DNA of 10,186 nucleotides from Methanothrix sp. (lineage in GTDB: Archaea; Halobacteriota; Methanosarcinia; Methanotrichales; Methanotrichaceae), in the NCBI GenBank assembly GCA_012798025.1, contig JAAZNX010000004.1, positions 1-10,186 of the forward strand. The letters run 5' to 3'. The translations under genes and the position numbers were made by a program. The notes below the pieces were generated by a model. The model did no database searches and was not told where the DNA came from. It saw only the letters and a program-made list of their open reading frames with translations. This document shows positions 1 through 6,045 of the stretch, piece after piece (within the stretch, counting starts at the first letter, position 1; each line of letters starts with the position of its first letter).

Positions 1-10
1 AAAAAATGGT
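1..10 (-). terminator. U-tract after the transporter stop codon
   Basis: On the minus strand the TAA stop of the transporter gene is followed at once by ACCATTTTTT, a run of six T. Archaeal RNA polymerase commonly stops at such U-tracts without a hairpin. The window ends here, so any further T-runs cannot be judged. Confidence 0.3.
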
Positions 11-1264
11 TTAAGTTGGCGGTTTTGGCGGCTTGAGCAGAACAACTGCAATTATGATGCCTATGACTGCAAGGATCGCTACGTATGGGAAGACTCCCAT
101 GTAGCTTCCGGATGCTGTCTTGATGAAGCCTGCCAGTTGAGGACCGACGATCGCTCCGGCACCATATGCCAGGAAGATCACTCCGTAGTTCCTCGGATAG
201 TCAGCTGTGCCAAAGAAGCTTGCTGTAGCTGTGGGCGCTATGGCCAGCCAGCCGCCCAGGCACATCCATAGGATTGCAAAAGAGACTATGTATAATGCAT
301 CGGTCCCTGGACCTGCCATCTGCCACATCAACAACGATGCTAGCCCGATGAGGACGAAGGAGACAATTGCTGAATTCTTTGGTGTGATCTTATCCGTAAG
401 GGTCCCAAAGATAGGTCTGCCGCCCCCATTGAAGATGGCGAAAAAGCCGACCAGCAATGAAGCAAGTCCGGTCTCAATCTGTACGACCTCCGTGCCTACT
501 GGCTTGGATATGCCTATGGCCATGAGGCCCGCAATGCATCCGATGAAGTAACATAGCCATAGGCCTATGAAGGCAGGTGTCTTGATCATCTGCTCGCGTT
601 TAAAGTCACAGGTCACATGCGCCCCCGGCTTGGGAGCGGGAGGTGTCCAGCCCGGTGGTTTGTAGCCTGCAGGTGGGAATGTTAACGGCAGAGAACATAG
701 CGCGATGATAATTATGAATGCAATTCCAAAGAAGCGGAATGTGCTCATCACATCAAATGCTCCAATGAGATAGGTTGCAATGTTTGCAGTGAAGAATGCA
801 GAGAATCCGAAGCCCAAAACCGTTAAACCCACTGCAAGGCCTCGCTTATCCGGGAACCATCTTGCAGAGACTGCTACAGGACATCCGTAGGCTATTCCCA
901 CACCCAAGCCGCCGATTACTCCGTATGTCGGATAAAGCATCTGCACCGAACCGGCCGTAGAAGCAAGCAGCCATCCAAGGCCGCAAATGATCCCTCCCGC
1001 CATGGCCATCTTACGTGGCCCAAACGTTTCGATATACTTGCCCGAGAAAACCATTGCAACTGAGAAGACTGCCAGGAATATAGAAAAAGGCAACAGGACA
1101 TCGCTTGCCGTAACCGTTTGGCCTATGTCAGTGAAATGTTTTGTCAGCGGGTTCACGAAGACAGACCATGAGTAAACGCTACCCAAGCAAAGCATAATGA
1201 TTGTGCCCAATAGCACAAATAGCCACCGCCCACCAGGCGGCTCTTTTATTAAGTTTTCTGCCAT
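11..1264 (-). CDS. OFA-family MFS transporter (oxalate/formate antiporter-like)
   Basis: This 417-residue membrane protein belongs to the major facilitator superfamily and is most like the oxalate/formate antiporter (OFA) group, which exchanges or symports small carboxylates across the cytoplasmic membrane. About 12 hydrophobic segments are visible, in two halves separated by a proline-rich cytoplasmic loop at about residues 197-230. Family signs are GSVYSWSVF in the first membrane segment (28-36), GPRKMAMAGG after the second (82-91), RGLAVGLTVLGFGFSA (141-156) and GGRPIFGTLTDKI in the second half (280-292). Full length is typical of the family. The ATG at 1264 follows an AAAGGGTG ribosome site about 8 bases upstream. 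The gene is divergent from the carbonic anhydrase gene. The substrate cannot be read from sequence: formate, oxalate, acetate or lactate are all possible, and relatives in acetate-using methanogens make a carboxylate likely. A U-rich stretch follows the stop at the window edge. Confidence 0.85.
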   Translation of the reverse strand: MAENLIKEPPGGRWLFVLLGTIIMLCLGSVYSWSVFVNPLTKHFTDIGQTVTASDVLLPFSIFLAVFSVAMVFSGKYIETFGPRKMAMAGGIICGLGWLLASTAGSVQMLYPTYGVIGGLGVGIAYGCPVAVSARWFPDKRGLAVGLTVLGFGFSAFFTANIATYLIGAFDVMSTFRFFGIAFIIIIALCSLPLTFPPAGYKPPGWTPPAPKPGAHVTCDFKREQMIKTPAFIGLWLCYFIGCIAGLMAIGISKPVGTEVVQIETGLASLLVGFFAIFNGGGRPIFGTLTDKITPKNSAIVSFVLIGLASLLMWQMAGPGTDALYIVSFAILWMCLGGWLAIAPTATASFFGTADYPRNYGVIFLAYGAGAIVGPQLAGFIKTASGSYMGVFPYVAILAVIGIIIAVVLLKPPKPPT

Positions 1265-1347
1265 AACTTTTACACCCTTTACAGATATTAAACTACTAAA
1301 TTCTATACATAAACTGATATAGCTAGTATGAAGACATATTTTAATTC

Positions 1348-1355
1348 TTTATAAA
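1348..1355 (-). promoter_or_regulatory. Candidate TATA box for the OFA transporter gene
   Basis: TTTATAAA matches the archaeal TATA consensus. Transcription would start about 25 bases downstream, near 1327, giving a leader of roughly 60 bases that contains the AAAGGGTG ribosome site. A second candidate is the minus-strand TTTAAATATA at about 1423-1433, which would give a leader of about 140 bases. The sequence alone does not decide between them. Confidence 0.4.
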
Positions 1356-1580
1356 TTCATCCCTGTCCTCCTCCCATACCTTCGAAGGATTATTCGATGA
1401 GATGGTCCTATTTTCGACCCCAATATATTTAAATTTGACGGCAATTTATTGCTATTATACATTATATTATCTTACGTATCAGAACTGACCTCCAAATGCC
1501 TCACTTATATTATCAGACACCAAGGCCAATGCAGCAAAACAAGGGCAAACTTTAAAATTACCATTTCTACCCCATTGATA

Positions 1581-1590
1581 GTATATAATT
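1581..1590 (+). promoter_or_regulatory. Candidate TATA box for the carbonic anhydrase gene
   Basis: GTATATAATT is the best TATA match facing the carbonic anhydrase gene. A start about 25 bases downstream would fall near 1611, which leaves a leader of about 25 bases to the ATG at 1636 or about 55 bases to the preferred ATG at 1666. Confidence 0.45.
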
Positions 1591-1665
1591 TGGATTTTTG
1601 AAAATCATCGTTAATGGCAATCTCTTTTAAGGAGAATGCCAAATAACAAAAGATGTGGTGCTGCT

Positions 1666-2235
1666 ATGCTTAGAGCTAATGTTAAAACGTCATGGAATAG
1701 CACTGAATCTGTGCCCTCCGTATCCTCGACGGCATACGTAGACGACTCAGCGATGCTAATTGGCGATGTGAGACTGGGCGAAATGGTTTATGTAGGGCCC
1801 TTTGTCTCGCTTCGCGCTGACGAGGCGCATCCGATCATAATTGGAGATGAATGCAACATACAGGATTGCGCAGTCTTCCACGGCCTGATGGGCAGATCAA
1901 TTGAGCTTGGACGACGTGTCTCCATTGCCCATGGCGCCGTAATTCACGGCCCACTGAAGATCGGAGATGATAGCTTCGTAGGCTTCAACTCAGTGGTTCA
2001 TGCTTCAACCATCGGACAGAAGTGCTTCGTCGGGCATGCCGCTGCGGTCATAGGCGTAAAGATCGCTGACGGCAAGTTTGTTCCACACGGAGCCATTGTG
2101 GACTCTTTGGAAAAAGCCAATTCTCTTGGCGAAGTGCCAGAGAATTTAAGGCACTTCAATGAGGAGGTGGTCAATGTCAATAAAGAGTTTGCCCTGGGGT
2201 ACAGGTTAAGAGCTAAATCCTGCAAGAGCGAATAG
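1666..2235 (+). CDS. Gamma-class carbonic anhydrase-like protein, short acidic loop
   Basis: This is a left-handed beta-helix (hexapeptide repeat) protein of the gamma carbonic anhydrase family, expected to catalyse CO2/bicarbonate interconversion as a metal-bound trimer. From the ATG at 1666 it has 189 residues. The three metal-ligand histidines are present: His72 in VFHG, then His89 and His94 in SIAHGAVIHGP. Cam-type residues Arg50, Asp52 and Glu53 lie in LRADEAHPI, and Gln66 in NIQD. Compared with Cam of Methanosarcina thermophila, the spacing between the first and second histidine is about 19 residues shorter, so the acidic loop carrying the proton-shuttle Glu84 is missing, as in CamH-type proteins. 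No signal peptide is seen, unlike Cam. The ATG at 1636 gives ten more residues, but its AAGGAG site (1629-1634) is only one base away. The ATG at 1666 has GGTG five bases upstream, so I prefer it. Activity is not certain. Confidence 0.82.
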   Translation: MLRANVKTSWNSTESVPSVSSTAYVDDSAMLIGDVRLGEMVYVGPFVSLRADEAHPIIIGDECNIQDCAVFHGLMGRSIELGRRVSIAHGAVIHGPLKIGDDSFVGFNSVVHASTIGQKCFVGHAAAVIGVKIADGKFVPHGAIVDSLEKANSLGEVPENLRHFNEEVVNVNKEFALGYRLRAKSCKSE

Positions 2236-2239
2236 TTCG

Positions 2240-2257
2240 CCTTCTTTTCGGAGAAGG
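2240..2257 (+). terminator. UUCG-loop hairpin after the carbonic anhydrase gene
   Basis: CCTTCT at 2240-2245 pairs perfectly with AGAAGG at 2252-2257. A further T-G pair leaves a TTCG tetraloop. It begins five bases after the TAG stop. No U-run follows, so it may mark or protect an RNA 3' end rather than terminate by itself. It directly abuts the TATA box of asd. Confidence 0.4.
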
Positions 2258-2258
2258 G

Positions 2259-2267
2259 AATATATAC
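2259..2267 (+). promoter_or_regulatory. TATA box for the asd-ahbD-ahbB block
   Basis: AATATATAC lies about 46 bases before the asd ATG. A start about 25 bases downstream, near 2289, would leave a leader of about 20 bases that contains the AGGTGA ribosome site. The spacing is what is expected for an archaeal promoter. Confidence 0.55.
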
Positions 2268-2297
2268 ATCCCTCGCGTTAAGCCCCAAGTTAGCTTT

Positions 2298-2303
2298 AGG
2301 TGA
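2298..2303 (+). promoter_or_regulatory. Ribosome binding site deciding the asd start
   Basis: AGGTGA is followed by a six-base spacer and ATG at 2310. An in-frame TTG at 2304 touches this site and is therefore unlikely to be the start. Confidence 0.6.
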
Positions 2304-2309
2304 TTGTCA

Positions 2310-3338
2310 ATGGCCAAGATCAAAGCAGGCGTTCTGGGCGCTACTGGAGCAGTTGGACAACGTTTCATCGAAGGACTGAAGGATCATCCTTGGTTCGAGC
2401 TTACTAGCCTTGCCGCATCTGAAAGAAGCGCGGGCAAGAAGTACAGCGAGGCTGCCAAGTGGCGGCTGGAGAGCGAAATGCCCGCGGAGATCGGAGAGAT
2501 GACTGTAGTTAACGTCGATCCTAGAGAGGTTGATGCGGATATTGTCTTCTCAGCACTTCCTGCGGCAGATGCCCAAACAATTGAGCCAGCATTTGCTGAG
2601 GCAGGCTGTGCCGTAGCCAGCAATACCAGCTCCTACCGCATGGTGGAGGACGTGCCTCTTTTGATACCTGAGTGCAATAAGGAGCACCTTGATCTGATAA
2701 AAGTGCAGAGGGAGAGGCGAGGCTGGGATGGTTATCTCACCACCAACCCAAACTGCACAACTGTCATGTTCACCTTGCCCCTAAAACCGCTCATGAAGTT
2801 CGGGATCAAAACTGTGCACGTAGCTTCTATGCAGGCCGTGAGCGGTGCAGGTTATGAAGGAGTTCCTTCAATGGCGATCCTTGGTAACGTCATTCCCTAC
2901 ATTGGGGGCGAGGAGGAGAAGGTAGAGACTGAGCCTCAGAAGATCCTGGGTCGCTTCGACGGCGAGAAGATCGTCAATGCAGACTTTACCATAAGCGCGA
3001 GCTGTCATCGTGTTCCTGTCATGGACGGTCACACCGAAGCTGTCTGGGTTACGATGAGGGACGACCCAACTCCAGAGGAGGTCAGGAAGGCTATGCTGGA
3101 CTTCGATCCGGGCCTGGGAGATCTGCCCACCTCGCCGAAGAAGGCTCTGATAGTCAAGGATGAGATCGACAGGCCGCAGCCGAGGCTGGATCGCGGCAGA
3201 GGCAACGGCATGTCTGTGTCAGTAGGGCGGATCAGGTCGGGAATCAGGTTCATCTGCATGGGCCACAACACAATTCGCGGAGCTGCGGGCGCCAGCATTC
3301 TCAATGCTGAGTTGCTGGTGAAAAAAGGCTTGCTGTGA
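2310..3338 (+). CDS. asd: Aspartate-semialdehyde dehydrogenase
   Basis: The enzyme reduces aspartyl-4-phosphate to aspartate 4-semialdehyde with NADPH, the branch-point step for lysine, threonine, methionine and isoleucine. The 342 residues are full length for the archaeal/fungal-type family. The N-terminal nucleotide-binding fold carries [10 protein letters not shown] at about 10-19. The catalytic cysteine is Cys149 in TNPNCTT. The substrate-binding and acid-base residues lie in [13 protein letters not shown], with Arg234 and His241 as the probable pair. The C-terminal part returns to the cofactor domain and ends in a helix typical of the family. It is the first gene of a plus-strand block with its own TATA box. 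Its TGA stop shares a base with the ahbD ATG (TGATG), which implies translational coupling. No other lysine or threonine gene adjoins it, which is an unusual setting. Confidence 0.95.
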   Translation: MAKIKAGVLGATGAVGQRFIEGLKDHPWFELTSLAASERSAGKKYSEAAKWRLESEMPAEIGEMTVVNVDPREVDADIVFSALPAADAQTIEPAFAEAGCAVASNTSSYRMVEDVPLLIPECNKEHLDLIKVQRERRGWDGYLTTNPNCTTVMFTLPLKPLMKFGIKTVHVASMQAVSGAGYEGVPSMAILGNVIPYIGGEEEKVETEPQKILGRFDGEKIVNADFTISASCHRVPVMDGHTEAVWVTMRDDPTPEEVRKAMLDFDPGLGDLPTSPKKALIVKDEIDRPQPRLDRGRGNGMSVSVGRIRSGIRFICMGHNTIRGAAGASILNAELLVKKGLL

Positions 3339-4297
3339 TGTTGATCATAGCCTGGGAGACGACGGCTGCCTGCAACCTCTCATGCAGCTACTGTCGCGCT
3401 TCTGCATCCCCCAACCCCCATCCCGATGAGCTCAGCACAGCTGAAGCACTGTCATTCATCGACAGCATCGCCCCCTTGAGGCCAATGCTCATTCTCAGTG
3501 GGGGCGAGCCGATGCTTCGCCCCGACATTTTTCTTCTGGCCAGGCATGCGGCATCTAGTGGCCTGCGCGTCTCTCTGGCAACCAATGGGACTTTGATCAC
3601 GCCAAAATCGGCAAATGAAATGGTTGCTGCGGGAATTTCAAGGGTTAGCATAAGCCTTGATGGCGCATCGGCAAAGAAGCATGATCAGAATCGTGGCCTT
3701 GGGAGCTTTCAAGCAGCCATGCGTGGGGTCGAATGCCTGCGCGAAAAGTTGGATTTCCAGATCAATTTCACGATCACCAGGAGAAATGAGGATGATGTGC
3801 TCAATGTCTTCGACCTGGCCGAGGCTGAAGGCGCAAAGGCCCTTCATCTCTTCTTCCTGGTCCCCACAGGTCGCGGCCTGCCTGAGGATCTGATCTCAGC
3901 TGAGAGGCAAGAGGAGCTGCTTCTTCTCATAGACGAGGAGCGAGAGAGGAGGGACCTGGAGGTCCAGGTCACCTGCGCCCCGCAGTCTGCCCGGCTGGCA
4001 CAGCCAGGCAAGCGCGCAGGAGGATGTCTTGCAGGCAGAAGCTTCGCCTTCGTCTCCAGAAGGGGTGAGGTTTACCCTTGCGGCTATTTGCCTCTTAGTG
4101 TAGGGAGCATCCGGGAAAAGAACTTTATAGAGATATGGAAGAGTTCTCCAGTGCTCCTGGCCCTCAGAGAAAGGAAGCTCAAGGGAAGGTGTGGCGCCTG
4201 CGACTACAGCGGGATATGTGGCGGGTGTCGGGCCAGAGCCTATGCCAAGACTGGGGATTTCCTGGGGCCTGACCCGCTCTGCAACCTTTCGGTGTGA
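3338..4297 (+). CDS. ahbD: Radical SAM haem b synthase (AhbD-like)
   Basis: This is a radical SAM enzyme with a C-terminal SPASM-type domain, most like AhbD, which oxidatively decarboxylates two propionates of iron-coproporphyrin III to the vinyl groups of haem b at the end of the siroheme-dependent route. From the ATG at 3338 it has 319 residues. Cys12, Cys16 and Cys19 in CNLSCSYC hold the radical SAM cluster, and SGGEP follows at 54-58. Auxiliary-cluster cysteines are Cys230, 248, 285, 288, 294, 297 and 315, with the ending CGGCRARAYAKTGDFLG characteristic of AhbD. The N-terminus LIIAWETTAACN also suits AhbD better than AhbC, which has an extra N-terminal segment. A GTG at 3335 is an alternative start. 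An AAAAGG site lies 9 bases before the ATG, inside asd. The adjacent ahbB-like gene supports the call. Other peptide- or cofactor-modifying SPASM enzymes remain possible. Confidence 0.8.
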   Translation: MLIIAWETTAACNLSCSYCRASASPNPHPDELSTAEALSFIDSIAPLRPMLILSGGEPMLRPDIFLLARHAASSGLRVSLATNGTLITPKSANEMVAAGISRVSISLDGASAKKHDQNRGLGSFQAAMRGVECLREKLDFQINFTITRRNEDDVLNVFDLAEAEGAKALHLFFLVPTGRGLPEDLISAERQEELLLLIDEERERRDLEVQVTCAPQSARLAQPGKRAGGCLAGRSFAFVSRRGEVYPCGYLPLSVGSIREKNFIEIWKSSPVLLALRERKLKGRCGACDYSGICGGCRARAYAKTGDFLGPDPLCNLSV

Positions 4298-4299
4298 CA

Positions 4300-4749
4300 A
4301 TGGACGAGATAGATCTCAAGCTCCTGGCTGCTGTGCAAGAGGGCTTGCCTCTGACCCCTCGACCATTTCGGGATTTGGGAGACGCATTTGGTCTTGGCGA
4401 GGATGAGGTAATTGTGCGGTTGTCTGCGCTGCAGAGGGATGGCTTGGTTCGAAGGATTGGCCCTATCCTTGATCTGCGAAAATTGGGCATGGGGGGGATG
4501 TTGGCAGCTTTACAGGTGCCTGTAGAAGAGGCTGATGAAGCAGCCCAAGTGGTGAGCGAATATCCCGAAGTGTCACATAACTACTTGAGGCCGAACGAGA
4601 GCGGCTATAACCTGTGGTTCACTGTCTCAGCTCACGAGGACCGGATACAGGAGATCTTGCAAGAGATCCGTATCCGCACAGGGTGCAAGCTACTGGCCCT
4701 TCCAACGGGAAAGATATTCAAAATAGGTGTAAAGTTCGATATAATTTGA
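4300..4749 (+). CDS. ahbB: Siroheme decarboxylase subunit (AhbA/AhbB, Lrp/AsnC-like)
   Basis: This 149-residue protein has the Lrp/AsnC-like architecture of AhbA/AhbB, which decarboxylate siroheme to 12,18-didecarboxysiroheme in the alternative haem and haem d1 pathways. Residues 1-55 form a winged-helix-like region with DEIDLKLLAAVQEG and GLVRRIGPILD. The rest is a RAM-type ligand domain. The family hallmark SHNYLR (92-97) followed by YNLWFTV (103-109) marks the haem-binding site, with His93 the likely iron-facing residue. The chain ends in FKIGVKFD, as in siroheme decarboxylases. The ATG at 4300 follows GGTG at 4291-4294, a ribosome site that overlaps the ahbD stop. A GTG at 4294 is less likely. 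Only one subunit gene is present in the window. I call it ahbB, but alpha and beta subunits are similar and it could be ahbA. A transcription regulator is unlikely given the signature. Confidence 0.8.
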   Translation: MDEIDLKLLAAVQEGLPLTPRPFRDLGDAFGLGEDEVIVRLSALQRDGLVRRIGPILDLRKLGMGGMLAALQVPVEEADEAAQVVSEYPEVSHNYLRPNESGYNLWFTVSAHEDRIQEILQEIRIRTGCKLLALPTGKIFKIGVKFDII

Positions 4750-4773
4750 TATTTGTGAGGGTGATCCAAAGCC

Positions 4774-5046
4774 ATGGCTAAGATCGTTCTAATGGACTTT
4801 TATGCTGACTGGTGCGGGCCTTGCAGGATGCAGGCCCCCATCTTTGAGGACCTTGCAAAGGAATTTGGAGAAAAAGCGGAGTTTAGGAAGGTGAATGTGG
4901 ACAAGCAAGGAGATTTGGCTGCAGAGAAGGGGATCTTCTTTGTGCCTACGCTCATACTGGAGAAGGATGGCGTGGAGCTGAAAAAGTGGACGGGCGTCAC
5001 TTCTAAAGAAGAGCTATCCAGGGCCATCAACGAAGCCTTAAAATAG
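4774..5046 (+). CDS. Minimal thioredoxin/glutaredoxin-like protein
   Basis: This 90-residue thioredoxin-fold protein is expected to act in the cytoplasm as a disulfide reductant. The WCGPC active site lies at residues 13-17, with Cys14 and Cys17. The cis-proline Pro58 is in FFVPTL. The protein is about 15-20 residues shorter than a classical thioredoxin because the first strand and helix are reduced, as in several archaeal thioredoxins. The ATG at 4774 is preceded by a very strong GGTGATC ribosome site (4760-4766) with a seven-base spacer. The gene begins 24 bases after ahbB and ends just before the nuclease gene, so it is probably co-transcribed. A link to the neighbouring haem enzymes, for instance supplying or protecting thiols, is only an inference. 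Confidence 0.88.
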   Translation: MAKIVLMDFYADWCGPCRMQAPIFEDLAKEFGEKAEFRKVNVDKQGDLAAEKGIFFVPTLILEKDGVELKKWTGVTSKEELSRAINEALK

Positions 5047-5061
5047 GGGGGTGGGGAGGGG
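5046..5061 (+). promoter_or_regulatory. G-tract ribosome site for the nuclease gene
   Basis: GGGGGGTGGGGAGGGG begins in the thioredoxin stop codon and ends one base before the nuclease ATG. It contains GGTGG and GGAGG ribosome-site variants. The same run of three long G-tracts could fold into a guanine quadruplex in RNA and so limit ribosome access. Confidence 0.4.
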
Positions 5062-5062
5062 A

Positions 5063-6019
5063 ATGGATTGCTTTGAGCCGATAAGGAGGATCAACAGCCG
5101 TGGGGGCTGTGCTCCGCATCTCTCAATTCGATTCGATTCCCATCTATTCTCCATAGACACCAGCCGCTCGCCCAAGCACTGCATCCAGCCCGATGCTTAT
5201 CTCATCACCCATGCACACAGCGACCATTTCGGAAAATCGGCCATGCTCTCGCCAAAAGCCATCGCCTCTGTCGAGACTGCGCGTGCCCTGGAGATTCGCT
5301 ATGGCCGGAAGTATGCTGGACGCACCTTTGCTGTTGGCGAGAGCATCATGGTTGACGGCGTTGAGATCAGGACCCATCCCACCGGTCACACCATCGGCTC
5401 CACGGCCTTCTCATGGAAAGCGGAAACGGGAGAGAGCATTCTCGTGACCGGAGACGTCAAAGATTACAGTTCATTGCCACACTGCGATTTTCTGGTTGCA
5501 GAGGCCAATTACGGGGACCCTTATGATCCCTCATGCATCTTTGAGGATGACCTGGCAGGCTTCTTCGAGGCTCTAAAATCCGGGGCAAGCTTCGGAGCTT
5601 ATGCTTTTGGCAAAGCACAGAGGGCTGTAGCCCTGATGAGAGCTATGGGCTACAAGGATGAGATCGGCATGGACGAGCAAAGCCTGATCCTGACCCGTGA
5701 GCTGATGAAAAATGCGGCAGGTTCCCTAACGGAAGTGAACGGTGGCAGTACAAACGTGGTCACGCCATGGAACCTGCCTCATGTGCGAAGCCAAAACAAG
5801 TACTTTTTAACCGGCCGGAGAGACACACCCTATCCAACAATTCAATTGAGCGATCATCTTGACTTCCGAGGGCTTATGAGGATGATAGAGCACATCTCGC
5901 CAGAGGAGGTTTTGGTCTACCATCCCGAAGGAAAGAGGGCCAGCATGATGGCACACTATTTGAAGCAATGTGGATTGCAGTCAACATCGCTTGATTTAAT
6001 TGAAAAAAATTTTCGCTGA
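5063..6019 (+). CDS. Short beta-CASP metallo-beta-lactamase nuclease
   Basis: This 318-residue protein has a metallo-beta-lactamase fold with the beta-CASP insertion (COG1236-like), the family of mRNA 3'-end processing nucleases, RNase J and ligase-associated DNA exonucleases. Metal-binding motif 2 is THAHSDHFGK, with His50, His52, Asp54 and His55. Other ligands are His109 in PTGHTIGS and Asp131 in VTGD. Motif A is Glu147 in VAEANYGD. The beta-CASP core shows YAFGKAQR at about 180-187, motif B His265 in LSDHLDF and motif C His287 in VYHPEG, so the active site looks intact. At this length it lacks the KH domains of aCPSF1 and is shorter than aCPSF2, resembling ligase-associated exonucleases instead. 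Whether RNA or DNA is the substrate is open. ATG 5063 follows a GGTG/GGAGG-rich stretch. A GTG at 5051 would have no room for a ribosome site. Confidence 0.82.
   Translation: MDCFEPIRRINSRGGCAPHLSIRFDSHLFSIDTSRSPKHCIQPDAYLITHAHSDHFGKSAMLSPKAIASVETARALEIRYGRKYAGRTFAVGESIMVDGVEIRTHPTGHTIGSTAFSWKAETGESILVTGDVKDYSSLPHCDFLVAEANYGDPYDPSCIFEDDLAGFFEALKSGASFGAYAFGKAQRAVALMRAMGYKDEIGMDEQSLILTRELMKNAAGSLTEVNGGSTNVVTPWNLPHVRSQNKYFLTGRRDTPYPTIQLSDHLDFRGLMRMIEHISPEEVLVYHPEGKRASMMAHYLKQCGLQSTSLDLIEKNFR
6003..6009 (-). terminator. U-tract downstream of the phosphoesterase/YkgJ unit
   Basis: On the minus strand seven consecutive T follow the ykgJ-like stop by about 37 bases. They lie inside the last codons of the convergent nuclease gene. 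The tract is a plausible archaeal terminator for the minus-strand transcript. No hairpin is evident. Confidence 0.3.
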
Positions 6020-6045
6020 TTATTATCTCTCGTAGGTTTTGCCAG

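Larger units (their letters stand above)
1265..1665. promoter_or_regulatory. AT-rich divergent intergenic region
   Basis: This is the only long gap in the window, about 400 bases between the divergent transporter and carbonic anhydrase starts. It holds several TATA-like elements facing both ways. There is also a polypyrimidine block at 1361-1380, which reads as a G-rich ribosome-site-like stretch on the minus strand. TTCGA occurs three times, at 1381, 1393 and 1413. A 10-base direct repeat TTATATTATC lies at 1462-1471 and 1505-1514. No RNA gene or convincing protein gene is visible. The TTCGA copies and the repeat could be regulator sites but are short enough to occur by chance in AT-rich DNA. 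Confidence 0.5.

Noticed and set aside
207..551. Open frame on the plus strand opposite the transporter gene
   Set aside because: It lies wholly inside the antisense of a clear membrane protein gene, its composition is not protein-like, and it has no ribosome site.
1462..1514. Direct repeat TTATATTATC with nearby TATCAGA copies
   Set aside because: The copies are short and AT-rich, lie 43 bases apart, and fall in a region where such matches are expected by chance. Noted under the intergenic region only.
1614..1646. Ten-codon frame starting at ATG 1614 over the carbonic anhydrase ribosome site
   Set aside because: It has no ribosome site of its own and no recognisable sequence. It is more simply leader RNA, with the AAGGAG being part of the true gene's start region.
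1998..2288. Minus-strand frame across the 3' end of the carbonic anhydrase gene
   Set aside because: It is an antisense shadow of a well-conserved gene, with no motif and no start signal.
2304..2309. TTG start giving asd two extra residues
   Set aside because: It directly touches the AGGTGA ribosome site, leaving no spacer. ATG 2310 has a six-base spacer.
3896..4300. Minus-strand 134-codon frame opposite ahbD
   Set aside because: It is opposite the cysteine-rich C-terminal domain of a clear radical SAM gene. Its translation shows no domain and the opposite strand explains the open frame.
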